A stretch of 22,391 nt of DNA. Origin: an uncultured Bacteroidales bacterium (GTDB lineage: Bacteria; Bacteroidota; Bacteroidia; Bacteroidales; Paludibacteraceae). Location: positions 1 to 22,391 of the forward strand of contig CAIYTJ010000180.1 in NCBI GenBank assembly GCA_903929065.1, given 5' to 3'. Positions 6,191 to 14,911 of this stretch are shown in pieces. Position numbers and translations under genes: made by a program. A model generated the notes under the pieces. That model was given only the letters and a program-made list of their open reading frames with translations, did no database searches and was not told the origin of the DNA. Each line of letters opens with the position of its first letter. Position 1 is the stretch's first letter.

Positions 6191-9103
6191 ATGAGCACAG
6201 ACGAAATAATTGAAGCTGAAAACGACGAAAACGAAACTACTGGCGCAGCCGAAGAAATCGTAAATGAAGTTGAATCTGCTGCGCATTCTACTTATAAAGT
6301 TCCTAAAATTACTGATGATGCTGTAAAACACCATCTTTCGGGCATGTACCAAAACTGGTTTTTGGACTATGCCTCGTATGTAATTTTGGAACGTGCCGTA
6401 CCCGATATTTATGATGGGTTGAAACCGGTTCAGCGGCGTATTCTTCACTCAATGAAGCGATTGGATGATGGTCGATATAATAAGGTGGCGAATATTGTGG
6501 GTCACACCATGCAATTTCACCCACACGGCGATGCTTCCATTGGCGATGCGCTGGTTCAACTCGGACAAAAAGATTTGCTGATTGATTGCCAGGGAAACTG
6601 GGGAAATATACTTACCGGCGACGGTGCTGCTGCACCACGTTATATCGAAGCGCGTTTGTCAAAATTTGCGCTCGAAACCGTTTTCAATCCGAAAACTACC
6701 GAATGGCGGTCGTCCTACGACGGACGAAACAAGGAACCGGTAACACTTCCGGTAAAATTCCCGTTGCTGCTGGCACAGGGAGTTGAAGGAATTGCCGTAG
6801 GTTTGAATTCTAAAATCCTCCCGCATAATTTCAACGAATTGTGCGATGCTTGTATTGCCGATTTGCGTGGAGAAGAATTTGTACTTTTTCCTGATTTTCA
6901 GACAGGTGGCTCTATTGATGTTGCCCGTTACAACGATGGTGAACGTGGCGGTGCGGTGAAAATTCGGGCAAAAATCGGAAAGCTGGATAACAAGACATTG
7001 GTTATCAGTGAAATTCCCTTTGGAACAAACACTTCCAAACTGATTGAATCCATAATCAGAGCCAGCGATAAAGGCAAAATTAAAATACGGAAAGTGGATG
7101 ATAATACCTCAGCCAATGTTGAAATTCTGGTACATTTGATTCCGGGTTCGTCATCCGATAAAACGATTGATGCACTTTATGCTTTTACCGATTGTGAATT
7201 AAGCATTTCACCCAATTGCTGCGTGATTCATAACAACAAACCCCGGTTTATGGGCATTTCCGAAATGCTTAGGGTGAGTTGCCAGCATACGATGGATTTA
7301 TTGGAAGCCGAACTGGAAATTCAAAAAGCGGAATTAAAGGAGCAGTTGTTCTTCACGTCGCTCGAAAAAATATTTATTGAAAACCGGATTTATAAGGACA
7401 AAGGTTTCGAAGACAGTACTTCGCAAGATGCTGTCATTGAGCATATCGATAAACGACTGGAGCCATTTAAAAAGGATTTTATCCGCGAAATTACACGCGA
7501 AGACTTTTTGAAATTGCTTGAAATTAAAATGATGCGCATCACCAAGTTCGATTCGGACAAGGCAAACGATACGTTGATTTCCATTCAGAAAAAAATCGAT
7601 GAAATTGATTTTAATCTGGATCATATTGTTGATTTTACCATTGCATGGTACGAAAATCTGAAAAATAAATACGGAAAAGATTATCCGCGTAAGACTGAAA
7701 TCCGCAATTTTGAAACTATTGTGGCAACCAAAGTGGTGGAAGCCAATGAGAAATTGTATGTCAATTACGATGAAGGTTTTATCGGAACATCGCTGCGTAA
7801 GGACGAATTTGTTTGCAACTGTTCGGACATTGACGATATTATTATTTTCTTCAAAGATGGAAAATATAAAATTGTAAAAGTGGCGGATAAGATATTTGTC
7901 GGCAAGAATATTCTTCATGTTGATGTGTTCAAAAAGAACGATAAACGGACGGTTTACAACTGCGTCTATCGCGATAGTAAAACCGGACCCTATTACATTA
8001 AACGCTTTGCTGTAAATGGTATCACGCGCGACAAAGAATATGACATTACGCAGGGAACTGCCGGATCTAAAGTGATTTATTTCACCATGAATCCAAACGG
8101 CGAAGCTGAAGTAATACGTGTTGCTTTGAAGCCGAAACCCCGCCTTTTCAAACTGAATTTTGAGAAAGATTTCAGCGAAATTGCCATCAAAGGACGCCAG
8201 TCGATGGGAAATATCCTGACAAAAAATGATATTCAGAAAATCACATTAAAACAAAAAGGCGGTTCAACACTTGGCGGCCGCATGGTTTGGTTCGACCGTG
8301 ATGTATTGCGCCTAAATTACGATAATCGCGGAGAATTTTTGGGAGAATTCCTGAGCGAAGATTTGATTTTGATTATTTCGGCCAAAGGAGAATATTATAC
8401 TTCAAGTTTTGATTTGAACAACCACTACGAAAAAGACATTCTGGTGATTGAGAAATTCGATTCAAATAAAGTCTGGTCGGTGGCATTGTGGGATGCGGAA
8501 CAAAAATTCTATTACCTGAAACGCTTCCAGTTTGAACCGAGCCAGAAACTACAAAACTTTTTGGGCGATAATTCCGAATCGAAGTTGATGTTGATGACCG
8601 ATGTGGATTATCCGCGTTTTGAGGTTGTTTATGGTGGAAATGATGCCTACCGCGAAGCTCTGGTGGTGGATGCCGAGGAATTTATCAGCGTGAAGAGTTT
8701 CAAAGCCAAAGGAAAGCGTCTGACGACTTTTGAGGTGGAAACTATCAACGAGTTGGAACCGGTTCGGTTTAAAGAAAAAGTGGAAGTGCCTGCTGAAGAT
8801 GAAAAATCCTCTGAAGATGAAACTGAGCCTTCAGAAGATATGGTTTTAGAAGAAACTGAGATTAATAGTGTTGAAGATGGTACAGAAACTGAAGTTTTTG
8901 CAGAAGAAATTCCGGAAGTTGAAGAAATAATAATTCCGGCAGCCGCAGAAATTGCAGCACCAAAATCTCCCAAAGAAAAAGCGATAAAAGTTCCGAAAGA
9001 AAAGCCTGCTAAAACGCAAAAAAAGGAAGCTGTAGAACCCGACGAAACAACTGATTCGAAGAAGAATACCGATGATCCAAACGGTCAGCTGACCTTGTTC
9101 TAA
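6191..9103 (+). CDS. parC: DNA topoisomerase IV subunit A
   Basis: This is the DNA-cleaving subunit of topoisomerase IV, which with ParE decatenates sister chromosomes and relaxes supercoils. It has 970 residues. The N-terminal breakage-reunion domain contains YASYVILERAVPDIYDGLKPVQRR, the quinolone-region HPHGDASIGD at 110-119 and the catalytic Tyr151 in AAPRYIEAR. A coiled-coil and C-gate section follows (about 380-530), then a degenerate beta-pinwheel C-terminal domain to about 860. The last roughly 105 residues are a low-complexity acidic, then Lys/Pro-rich tail ending QLTLF. The family member with HPHGDASI is ParC rather than GyrA in Bacteroidota. The frame extends upstream to a TTG at 6125, but that runs through the promoter, so I take the ATG at 6191. 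parE is not adjacent. Fumarase follows under its own promoter. Confidence 0.95.
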   Translation: MSTDEIIEAENDENETTGAAEEIVNEVESAAHSTYKVPKITDDAVKHHLSGMYQNWFLDYASYVILERAVPDIYDGLKPVQRRILHSMKRLDDGRYNKVANIVGHTMQFHPHGDASIGDALVQLGQKDLLIDCQGNWGNILTGDGAAAPRYIEARLSKFALETVFNPKTTEWRSSYDGRNKEPVTLPVKFPLLLAQGVEGIAVGLNSKILPHNFNELCDACIADLRGEEFVLFPDFQTGGSIDVARYNDGERGGAVKIRAKIGKLDNKTLVISEIPFGTNTSKLIESIIRASDKGKIKIRKVDDNTSANVEILVHLIPGSSSDKTIDALYAFTDCELSISPNCCVIHNNKPRFMGISEMLRVSCQHTMDLLEAELEIQKAELKEQLFFTSLEKIFIENRIYKDKGFEDSTSQDAVIEHIDKRLEPFKKDFIREITREDFLKLLEIKMMRITKFDSDKANDTLISIQKKIDEIDFNLDHIVDFTIAWYENLKNKYGKDYPRKTEIRNFETIVATKVVEANEKLYVNYDEGFIGTSLRKDEFVCNCSDIDDIIIFFKDGKYKIVKVADKIFVGKNILHVDVFKKNDKRTVYNCVYRDSKTGPYYIKRFAVNGITRDKEYDITQGTAGSKVIYFTMNPNGEAEVIRVALKPKPRLFKLNFEKDFSEIAIKGRQSMGNILTKNDIQKITLKQKGGSTLGGRMVWFDRDVLRLNYDNRGEFLGEFLSEDLILIISAKGEYYTSSFDLNNHYEKDILVIEKFDSNKVWSVALWDAEQKFYYLKRFQFEPSQKLQNFLGDNSESKLMLMTDVDYPRFEVVYGGNDAYREALVVDAEEFISVKSFKAKGKRLTTFEVETINELEPVRFKEKVEVPAEDEKSSEDETEPSEDMVLEETEINSVEDGTETEVFAEEIPEVEEIIIPAAAEIAAPKSPKEKAIKVPKEKPAKTQKKEAVEPDETTDSKKNTDDPNGQLTLF

Positions 9104-9183
9104 TTCCATTTTTTTCGAACTAAATCTTCTTAAAAGTGTTACATATAACTTGCAAAAGTAGATGATTTATAGTAAAAATTTTC

Positions 9184-9191
9184 TAATTTTG
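9184..9191 (+). promoter_or_regulatory. Fumarase promoter -7 box
   Basis: TAATTTTG is a perfect TAnnTTTG match and places the transcript start near 9198, about 35 bases before the ATG. No clear -33 TTTG is seen at the usual spacing. There is no strong terminator hairpin between parC and this box, so some parC readthrough is possible. Confidence 0.6.
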
Positions 9192-9232
9192 CACCTCATT
9201 TCATCATCCAATCGTAAATTGTAAATAAACAA

Positions 9233-10864
9233 ATGGCAAAAGAATTTAAATATCAGGAACCTTTCCCACTCGGAAAAGACAAGACCGAATATTATCTGTT
9301 GAGTAAAGAATTCGTTTCGGTATCGCACTTTGATGGAAAAGAAGTTCTTAAAGTAGAACCGGAAGCGCTTACCTTGCTGGCATGTACCGCTATGCGTGAT
9401 TGTTCGTTTTTGCTTCGTCGCGATCATCAGGCACAAATTGCAAAAATCCTTACCGACCCGGAAGCCAGCGAAAACGATAAATATGTAGCAGTTACCATGC
9501 TTCGCAATGCCGAAATTGCTGCAAAAGGTATTTTGCCTTTCTGCCAGGATACCGGAACCGCAACTGTTTATGCCAAAAAAGGAAATAATGTCTGGACAAA
9601 CGGTACCGATGAAGAAGCGTTGTCGAAAGGAATCTACGAAACATATACCGAAGAAAACCTGCGCTACTCACAAAATGCAGCGTTGAACATGTACGACGAG
9701 GTGAATACTGGCACAAACCTGCCGGCACAAATAGATTTGATGGCAAGTCATGGAAACGAATACAAATTTCTGTTTATTGCCAAAGGCGGTGGTTCGGCCA
9801 ATAAATCATATTTGTTTCAGGAAACAAAAGCACTGTTGAATCCTGTTTCGTTGGAAAAATTTCTGACAGAAAAAATGAAATCGTTGGGAACAGCTGCTTG
9901 CCCACCGTATCACATTGCCTTTGTAATTGGTGGAACGTCAGCTGACGCAACCATGAAAGCAGTGAAGTTGGCAGCAACGAAATATTACGATGAACTTCCA
10001 ACCGAAGGAAATGAACTTGGACAATCGTTCCGTGACATTGAAATGGAACAAAAAATCCTGAAACAAGCTCAGGCTTCGGGCATTGGAGCTCAGTTTGGAG
10101 GAAAGTATTTTGCTCACGATATACGCATTGTGCGCCTTTCGCGCCATGGTGCATCGTGTTTTGTAGGTATGGCGGTTTCGTGTTCTGCCGATCGCAACAT
10201 CAAAGGAATTATCAATAAAGATGGTATTTGGGTTGAAAAACTGGAAGAAAATCCGGGTCGTTTTATTCCGGAAGAATTTCGTCATCAAGGCGAAGGAAAT
10301 GCCGTTCATATCGATTTGAATCAACCGATGAAAGATATTTTAGCTATATTGACAAAATATCCGGTTGCCACGCGTTTATCACTGACAGGAACTATTGTCG
10401 TTGGTCGCGATATTGCCCACGCCAAGCTGAAAGAAGTGCTGGATTCAGGAAAACCGCTGCCTCAATACCTGAAAGACCACCCGATTTATTACGCCGGTCC
10501 GGCTAAAACTCCGAAAGGAATGGCTTCCGGTTCGTTTGGACCTACCACTGCCGGCCGCATGGATTCATACGTGGATTTATTTCAGGAAAACGGCGGCAGC
10601 ATGATTATGATTGCCAAAGGCAATCGCAGCGAACAGGTAACTACAGCTTGCAAGAAGCATGGAGGTTTCTATCTCGGTTCAATTGGTGGTCCGGCAGCAA
10701 TTTTGGCGGAACAAAATATCAAAAAAGTGGAATGCCTTGAATATCCGGAACTGGGAATGGAAGCTATTTGGAAAATTGAAGTGGAAAATTTCCCGGCATT
10801 TATTCTGGTGGATGACAAAGGAAATGATTTCTTCAAACAAATTAAATCGAATCAGGTTTGCTAA
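9233..10864 (+). CDS. Fumarate hydratase, class I (4Fe-4S)
   Basis: The enzyme interconverts fumarate and L-malate in the citric acid cycle or the reverse, fumarate-respiration direction. It is the oxygen-sensitive iron-sulphur class, 543 residues, with both domains in one chain. The three cluster ligands are visible: Cys104 (PFCQDTGT), Cys223 (AACPPYH) and Cys317 (SCSADRN). Their spacing (119 and 94 residues) equals that of the structurally characterised Leishmania enzyme as I recall it. Other family motifs are KGGGSANKSYLFQ, GGTSADATMKAVK, IVVGRDIAHAKLKE and GSFGPTTAGRMDSYVD. The start ATG at 9233 lies behind a good promoter box. A 20-bp two-way terminator closes the gene. It corresponds to E. 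coli fumA/fumB, but orthology to one of them is not implied. Confidence 0.96.
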   Translation: MAKEFKYQEPFPLGKDKTEYYLLSKEFVSVSHFDGKEVLKVEPEALTLLACTAMRDCSFLLRRDHQAQIAKILTDPEASENDKYVAVTMLRNAEIAAKGILPFCQDTGTATVYAKKGNNVWTNGTDEEALSKGIYETYTEENLRYSQNAALNMYDEVNTGTNLPAQIDLMASHGNEYKFLFIAKGGGSANKSYLFQETKALLNPVSLEKFLTEKMKSLGTAACPPYHIAFVIGGTSADATMKAVKLAATKYYDELPTEGNELGQSFRDIEMEQKILKQAQASGIGAQFGGKYFAHDIRIVRLSRHGASCFVGMAVSCSADRNIKGIINKDGIWVEKLEENPGRFIPEEFRHQGEGNAVHIDLNQPMKDILAILTKYPVATRLSLTGTIVVGRDIAHAKLKEVLDSGKPLPQYLKDHPIYYAGPAKTPKGMASGSFGPTTAGRMDSYVDLFQENGGSMIMIAKGNRSEQVTTACKKHGGFYLGSIGGPAAILAEQNIKKVECLEYPELGMEAIWKIEVENFPAFILVDDKGNDFFKQIKSNQVC

Positions 10865-10866
10865 CA

Positions 10867-10914
10867 TAATAAAACAAGAACGGTTGTCATACGGCAACCG
10901 TTCTTGTTTTATTA
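10867..10914. terminator. Two-way terminator between fumarase and TonB receptor
   Basis: A perfect 20-bp stem (10867-10886 with 10895-10914) has an 8-nt loop; its outer arms are AATAAAAC and GTTTTATT. It serves fumarase on the plus strand and the receptor on the minus strand. The receptor's stop codon lies inside the stem. Confidence 0.92.
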
Positions 10915-12828
10915 ATCCAATCTTTTTCTAATTCCGATATTAAAATTGATGCCCGGCTGATTCAGTCCACCGTAATCGGCATAACTCGCGTTGAGAATGT
11001 TGTTCAGATCACCGAACAGGTCAAAAGTCCGGCTTTTCCAAAGAAACAGGCAATCGAGCAGGGCATAAGGCGCAAAGCTGCGAACCACATTTTTGGCGTC
11101 GGTATACGTTCCAGTCCGGTCATAATAGCCAACGTTCCACGTTGCTGACAAGCGACTCCAAATATCGTGATTAACCGATACCGAAATTTTATTTCGCAAA
11201 AAATCAAGCACGTATTTCGAATCGAAATTTTCGGCCGATTTATCCATTTGCAGATAAGAATAGGCCACCGAAAGCTTTTTAAAAGGAGAATTATCGATAT
11301 AATATACAAACGTAAAATCTGCACCCAGGGCATTGACGCTCGTCAGGTTTTTGCTTTGCCAAACGGTTTCAGTCGGTAATTTTACCCAGTCAATCACATT
11401 TTGTCCCAACCGGTAAAAAACAGCTGCATCTAATTTCCATTTTGTCTGAAATGCTTTTGTTCCGATTTCAATTGTTTGCGAATGTTCGGGTTTCAGATTT
11501 GGATTCGCCAATTGGGTCGCACTTTTATAATACAAATCGGTAAAAGTGGGAAGGCGAACCGCCGAATTGGCATCGGCAAAAATACGGAAACTTTCGGTAA
11601 ATGCATACGCCACATCAATGCCGCCGTACCCATTCAGTCCAAATGCAGCTGAATTTGTTGCAGCCGCTCCTGCCGAAAAGTACCATTTGCCGATGGTCAC
11701 CGAGTGATCGATTAACCCGGTTTCGAGCAAGCGGTTCGATTCCTTGGTAAAGAATCCGTTTGTTTCAAACGGTGCTTTTATTGAGTCGATGGGTGTTCCA
11801 AGCACATTGCTGAAGATATGCTCATTGCGCAATTCCAGTCCAACGGTTGTTTTTCCCAAAACAGATAAATACGAAGCAGAAGCTTTACCGCCCGTTACGT
11901 CGGTCATGTGGTAATTATGGGATTTATACCACGGAGCGGCATCTTTATTATTGCGAAATAATTCGAACCGGTCATGATGCTGCCGCCAGTATGCCTGCGC
12001 ATTATACGACCAGTTGCCTTTAGTCAGGTTCCAGTCTAACGCCGCCATAAAGGTTTTCGAACTTTCGTACTGATTCGGATAAGCCAGCGTATAAAAGCTG
12101 TTTGCCCCGAAATCCTTGAATTGCGCCGCAAGTTGCAGGTCAAATTTCCCAGCATCCTTGGTTTTTAAAACCGATTGGGCAAAGCCGTTCAGAAAATTAT
12201 AATCGGTATTGGTAATATACCCATCGCTGCTTTTGTGCGAAACAGAGCCAAACACCTGGACTTTATTGATGTCAAAGTTCCCCGAAACTGCCTGGCCAAG
12301 GGTGAGAAAACTTCCGCCGCTCAGTTCGGCAGACAATTTCTCTTTATCAGAACTTTCAGTTACGATATTAATGGCTCCGCTGAATGCATTCGGTCCCAAT
12401 ACGCGTGCCGAAGAACCTTCCAGAATTTCCACGCGGCTCACATCCGATAAATTGAGCGGAATGTCCAGGTTGAAATGACCCGTTTGCGGGTCGGTAATGT
12501 TTACGCCGTTCAACAGCACCAACACCTGATCGAACGAGCCTCCACGCACTGATATATCGGCTTGGGTGTTATTCGTTCCCCGCTGGCGGATATCAACCCC
12601 GGCAACATAATCCAATAACTGATCAATGCTCTGAACCGCCGACCGGCTGATTTCGGTTTTGTCGATAACGGTCAGGATTCGTCCCATTTCGGAATAAAGC
12701 TTTTTCTGACTGGCACTGACTTCAACGTCATTTAAATCTACCGAAAGTGAATCACTTTTCTCCTGAGCAGACAACGTTTGAAAAAAGGCAATACAAATAA
12801 ACGAACCAAGAATAAAATTTTTTCTCAT
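10912..12828 (-). CDS. TonB-dependent outer-membrane receptor
   Basis: An outer-membrane beta-barrel that takes up a scarce ligand using TonB-ExbBD energy. It has 638 residues, about the size of BtuB. The signal peptide covers residues 1-21 (MRKN, a hydrophobic run, then LSAQ). A probable TonB box (DLNDVEVSA) follows, then a plug domain with DQLLDYVAGVDIRQRG, ISVRGGSFDQVLVLLNG and VEILEGSSARVLGPNAFSGAINIVT. The rest is barrel strands, including RLPTFTDLYY and the LKPEHSQTIEIG signature. There is no carboxypeptidase-like N-terminal domain and no SusD partner nearby, so it is not a SusC-type glycan importer. The ligand may be cobalamin, a siderophore or another metal chelate; I cannot decide. 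The frame is open to 12861, but that runs into a hairpin; the ATG at 12828 gives the signal peptide. The small gene upstream may be its partner. Confidence 0.92.
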   Translation of the reverse strand: MRKNFILGSFICIAFFQTLSAQEKSDSLSVDLNDVEVSASQKKLYSEMGRILTVIDKTEISRSAVQSIDQLLDYVAGVDIRQRGTNNTQADISVRGGSFDQVLVLLNGVNITDPQTGHFNLDIPLNLSDVSRVEILEGSSARVLGPNAFSGAINIVTESSDKEKLSAELSGGSFLTLGQAVSGNFDINKVQVFGSVSHKSSDGYITNTDYNFLNGFAQSVLKTKDAGKFDLQLAAQFKDFGANSFYTLAYPNQYESSKTFMAALDWNLTKGNWSYNAQAYWRQHHDRFELFRNNKDAAPWYKSHNYHMTDVTGGKASASYLSVLGKTTVGLELRNEHIFSNVLGTPIDSIKAPFETNGFFTKESNRLLETGLIDHSVTIGKWYFSAGAAATNSAAFGLNGYGGIDVAYAFTESFRIFADANSAVRLPTFTDLYYKSATQLANPNLKPEHSQTIEIGTKAFQTKWKLDAAVFYRLGQNVIDWVKLPTETVWQSKNLTSVNALGADFTFVYYIDNSPFKKLSVAYSYLQMDKSAENFDSKYVLDFLRNKISVSVNHDIWSRLSATWNVGYYDRTGTYTDAKNVVRSFAPYALLDCLFLWKSRTFDLFGDLNNILNASYADYGGLNQPGINFNIGIRKRLD

Positions 12829-12842
12829 AATGATAAAAAATA

Positions 12843-12878
12843 AAGCGGTTGAAACAGACATACCTGTTTCAACCGCTT
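12843..12878 (-). terminator. Hairpin between the small gene and the TonB receptor
   Basis: A perfect 15-bp stem (12843-12857 with 12864-12878) has a 6-nt loop and, on the minus strand, is followed by TATTTTTTATC. It could end the small-gene transcript. No separate promoter box is visible between it and the receptor ATG 14 bases on, so it may be an attenuator or a processing/stability element in a two-gene transcript. Confidence 0.75.
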
Positions 12879-13203
12879 AGATGAATATTGAATAGTTTGA
12901 TTTACGACCTTGCGCTGCAGCGCTGTCGAATGTTATTTCCGATAAAATTGTTTCATGAGTCAGAATCAGTGACGCTTCAAGCTCGGCTTTCTTCTTTTTC
13001 TCTTCCGGTGATTCTTCTGAACTTATTGCAAAACGAAAATCAGCACTAGTTTCAACCGCTTTTTGCAAGGATCTATCCGCAATAGAAACCGACAGTCTTC
13101 CAATAGTCACTGTGCTTGACAAACTGCAAAAAACAGCATAACCCGCCCGGCTCCAGCGACGGAATCGAATAGTAATAGCTTTTTGTTGGGTTTCTCTGAA
13201 CAT
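12877..13203 (-). CDS. Small basic uncharacterised protein upstream of the TonB receptor
   Basis: I do not recognise a named family. The predicted protein is 108 residues from the ATG at 13203, which sits about 25 bases after a good TAnnTTTG box. It has a strongly basic aromatic segment (IRFRRWSRAGYAVFCSL, about residues 12-28), a moderately hydrophobic stretch (TVTIGRLSVSIADRSL, about 31-46), then a charged Glu/Lys helix (SSEESPEEKKKKAELEAS) and a polar C terminus ending NYSIFI. From memory, short Bacteroidota proteins with an FRRWSRKxYAxF motif occur just before TonB-dependent receptors; this is unchecked. An open frame upstream to 13296 would run through the preceding terminator and is rejected. 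Its stop codon lies inside the hairpin. The nearby receptor, own promoter and motif argue that it is real. Confidence 0.7.
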   Translation of the reverse strand: MFRETQQKAITIRFRRWSRAGYAVFCSLSSTVTIGRLSVSIADRSLQKAVETSADFRFAISSEESPEEKKKKAELEASLILTHETILSEITFDSAAAQGRKSNYSIFI

Positions 13204-13227
13204 GTGTTCTGTTGAATTTTGAATCTG

Positions 13228-13235
13228 CAAAAATA
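13228..13235 (-). promoter_or_regulatory. Promoter -7 box of the small protein gene
   Basis: On the minus strand TATTTTTG is a perfect TAnnTTTG match. Transcription would start near 13221, leaving a leader of only about 18 bases, so there is no room for a riboswitch between promoter and start. Confidence 0.55.
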
Positions 13236-13268
13236 AAGAAAAATCAGGTATGAACCGGCTTTTAAATG

Positions 13269-13302
13269 AAAAAAGTGCTTCTGAATTCAGAAACACTTTT
13301 TT
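13269..13302 (-). terminator. Terminator of the DUF6242-type lipoprotein gene
   Basis: A long near-perfect inverted repeat: AAAAAAGTG (13269-13277) pairs with CACTTTTTT (13294-13302), with a C/A mismatch, around the palindrome TTCTGAATTCAGAA. On the minus strand it is followed by its own T run. It lies 18 bases past the lipoprotein stop. Confidence 0.85.
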
Positions 13303-13320
13303 ATATGTCAGTTCTTCAGT

Positions 13321-14769
13321 TTATTGGCGTAAAAAACTTTTACGGTTCAATTTGCCGGTCCAGACATCAGTAGTCGGAACCAAGTTTGAATTAGATTGTC
13401 TGGAATTTCTGTAACCGGTAATGGCACTTATTGGGGTATTATCAATAAATCCACCGATAAGGAAAATCCGATTATTTTTATCCACCACAACGGACTGATA
13501 GGTATGGGCATGGTAGTATTTGTTAATATCATAAATTACCGTGTCTTTTTTAGTAATAGTCGAATTAGACTCAATACCAATTGCAATCTGATTTAAATAA
13601 CTTGTAATCTCCCAGCTTAACCCTTCATCTACTGAAACGCGGTAGAAAGTTCTGTTAATCAAATTGTTTTTCCCAACTAACAATAGCTTTTTGTCATACG
13701 AAATAAGGCTTGCACCTGCTGCCAACGAATCCAGCGTATGATTCTCCGTACTGAAATCAACCCAATAAAGGCCATCTTCAGAACTCCAACTGTTTTTCAA
13801 TAATGCATCTGTTTGAGAATAACCTCCAATAACCACAACCTTTTGTTTGCCGGTAACTGTCGCAAGGGTAACTGTCGCGAAATCTTTAACTGGGAAACTT
13901 GTTGGAATTGTTCCAATCATTGACCAAACGTCACCATCTATTGATGTTGCAAAATGAAAGGATAAATCAGTTGATTGTACAACCGCCCAAAGTGAACCGT
14001 TAAGTACAAATGCAAGAGACTTAAATGTGAAACTGGTAACAGTTTTTTTAGTCCAGGTTGATCCGTTTGCAGAGGAATAAAGATTAAAACCATCCTGGCT
14101 CACAAAGATCCTCCCATTAAACTGAATCATATCTGTCAATGAAGTTGCGGTTGGCAATCCGTTTACGGTTGAAGCACTCCAGGTATAACCATCATTAGAA
14201 TTATACAAGTAACTACTTGTTCCATCATTCAGATAATAATAAAACTTATCATTCAGAATAATTGTTTTTTGACTTTTTGCATTAATTGAATTCACATTAT
14301 CTGTTATCTTGTTCCAGATATATAATTCGGGTTGGATTTTATGAACATTCACTTTTATATAATAACTTTTATATGCTTTTCCATCTGAAGCAAAGTTACT
14401 AATAGTCAACGCCGGTTGGCGAAAGTCAATGGTATCTTTTCCAGTTACAGCAGCAGAGTCTTTTCTGTTTATTGTAAATTTGTATCCCTGATTAATTGCA
14501 AGATGAAAAAATGCACCACTGGTACTTTTAAAACTAAAAGTCGGATACACGCTGTCAATCCTTGTTTGATAAGGAAGTGAATCAAGATTTTCAATTACAG
14601 ATCCATTTAGAGTAAAAACAGCTTTTTTCACAGAATCATTTCCTGCCAAAGTAAGCGAAACAAATGATGCATCGCTCGAAACAGTTGTTGGAGTATTGGT
14701 CGGTAAGCAAGAACTTAAAAATCCTATGATTAAAAGTAAAAGAACAAGCCTTTGTTGATTGAATTTCAT
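13321..14769 (-). CDS. Surface lipoprotein, DUF6242-like, propeller-type repeats
   Basis: A 482-residue predicted lipoprotein. Residues 1-21 form a lipoprotein signal peptide ending in an LSSC lipobox, with Cys21 as the lipidated residue, so it is anchored in the inner or outer membrane. An N-terminal beta domain (about 25-150; SFVSLTLAGNDSVKKAVFTLNG, then DFRQPALTISNFASDG) is followed by about five repeats with W at the strand end and SxDGxxW-like loops (SNDGYTWSAST, SANGSTWTKKT, SIDGDVWSMIG, SEDGLYWVDFS, SVDEGLSWEITS), the pattern of a beta-propeller. The architecture and sequence recall the DUF6242 family common in Bacteroidales; the exact family name is from memory. Function is unknown, perhaps protein or glycan binding at the surface. 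The gene stands alone, with its own promoter box and terminator. Confidence 0.8.
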   Translation of the reverse strand: MKFNQQRLVLLLLIIGFLSSCLPTNTPTTVSSDASFVSLTLAGNDSVKKAVFTLNGSVIENLDSLPYQTRIDSVYPTFSFKSTSGAFFHLAINQGYKFTINRKDSAAVTGKDTIDFRQPALTISNFASDGKAYKSYYIKVNVHKIQPELYIWNKITDNVNSINAKSQKTIILNDKFYYYLNDGTSSYLYNSNDGYTWSASTVNGLPTATSLTDMIQFNGRIFVSQDGFNLYSSANGSTWTKKTVTSFTFKSLAFVLNGSLWAVVQSTDLSFHFATSIDGDVWSMIGTIPTSFPVKDFATVTLATVTGKQKVVVIGGYSQTDALLKNSWSSEDGLYWVDFSTENHTLDSLAAGASLISYDKKLLLVGKNNLINRTFYRVSVDEGLSWEITSYLNQIAIGIESNSTITKKDTVIYDINKYYHAHTYQSVVVDKNNRIFLIGGFIDNTPISAITGYRNSRQSNSNLVPTTDVWTGKLNRKSFLRQ

Positions 14770-14793
14770 ATTGGGAATATTTTTTTGAACTGA

Positions 14794-14801
14794 CAAAGTT
14801 A
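14794..14801 (-). promoter_or_regulatory. Promoter -7 box of the lipoprotein gene
   Basis: On the minus strand TAACTTTG is a perfect TAnnTTTG match, about 25 bases before the ATG at 14769; the leader would be about 18 bases. Between here and the xthA stop at 14912 I see only AT-rich sequence without a convincing terminator. Confidence 0.6.
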
Positions 14802-14911
14802 AAAACTTTTTAGGTCTTCTAAACTGCTTTCAGTAAGATTTATTGTTTTTTATCATTAAAATCAAGTTTTTTTGAAAAGAATGAACCAAACTGTTTAAAA
14901 CTGAATGGTTT

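Noticed and set aside
7334..7918. 194-codon open frame antisense to parC
   Set aside because: It is a mirror of strongly conserved parC coding sequence, with Phe/Ile-rich composition and no promoter or domain.
8647..8973. Ser-rich antisense frame opposite the parC tail
   Set aside because: The composition is explained by the Glu-rich repeats of the parC tail read on the other strand.
9492..10324. Antisense open frames over fumarase
   Set aside because: They follow the codon pattern of the fumarase gene, which has all catalytic residues intact, and have no recognisable domain.
12829..13240. Cobalamin riboswitch controlling the TonB receptor
   Set aside because: The leader after the promoter box is about 18 bases and the gap before the receptor is 48 bases with one simple hairpin; there is no room for the riboswitch fold.
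13204..13296. 31-residue extension of the small basic protein
   Set aside because: It overlaps the terminator of the preceding gene and the small gene's own promoter box.
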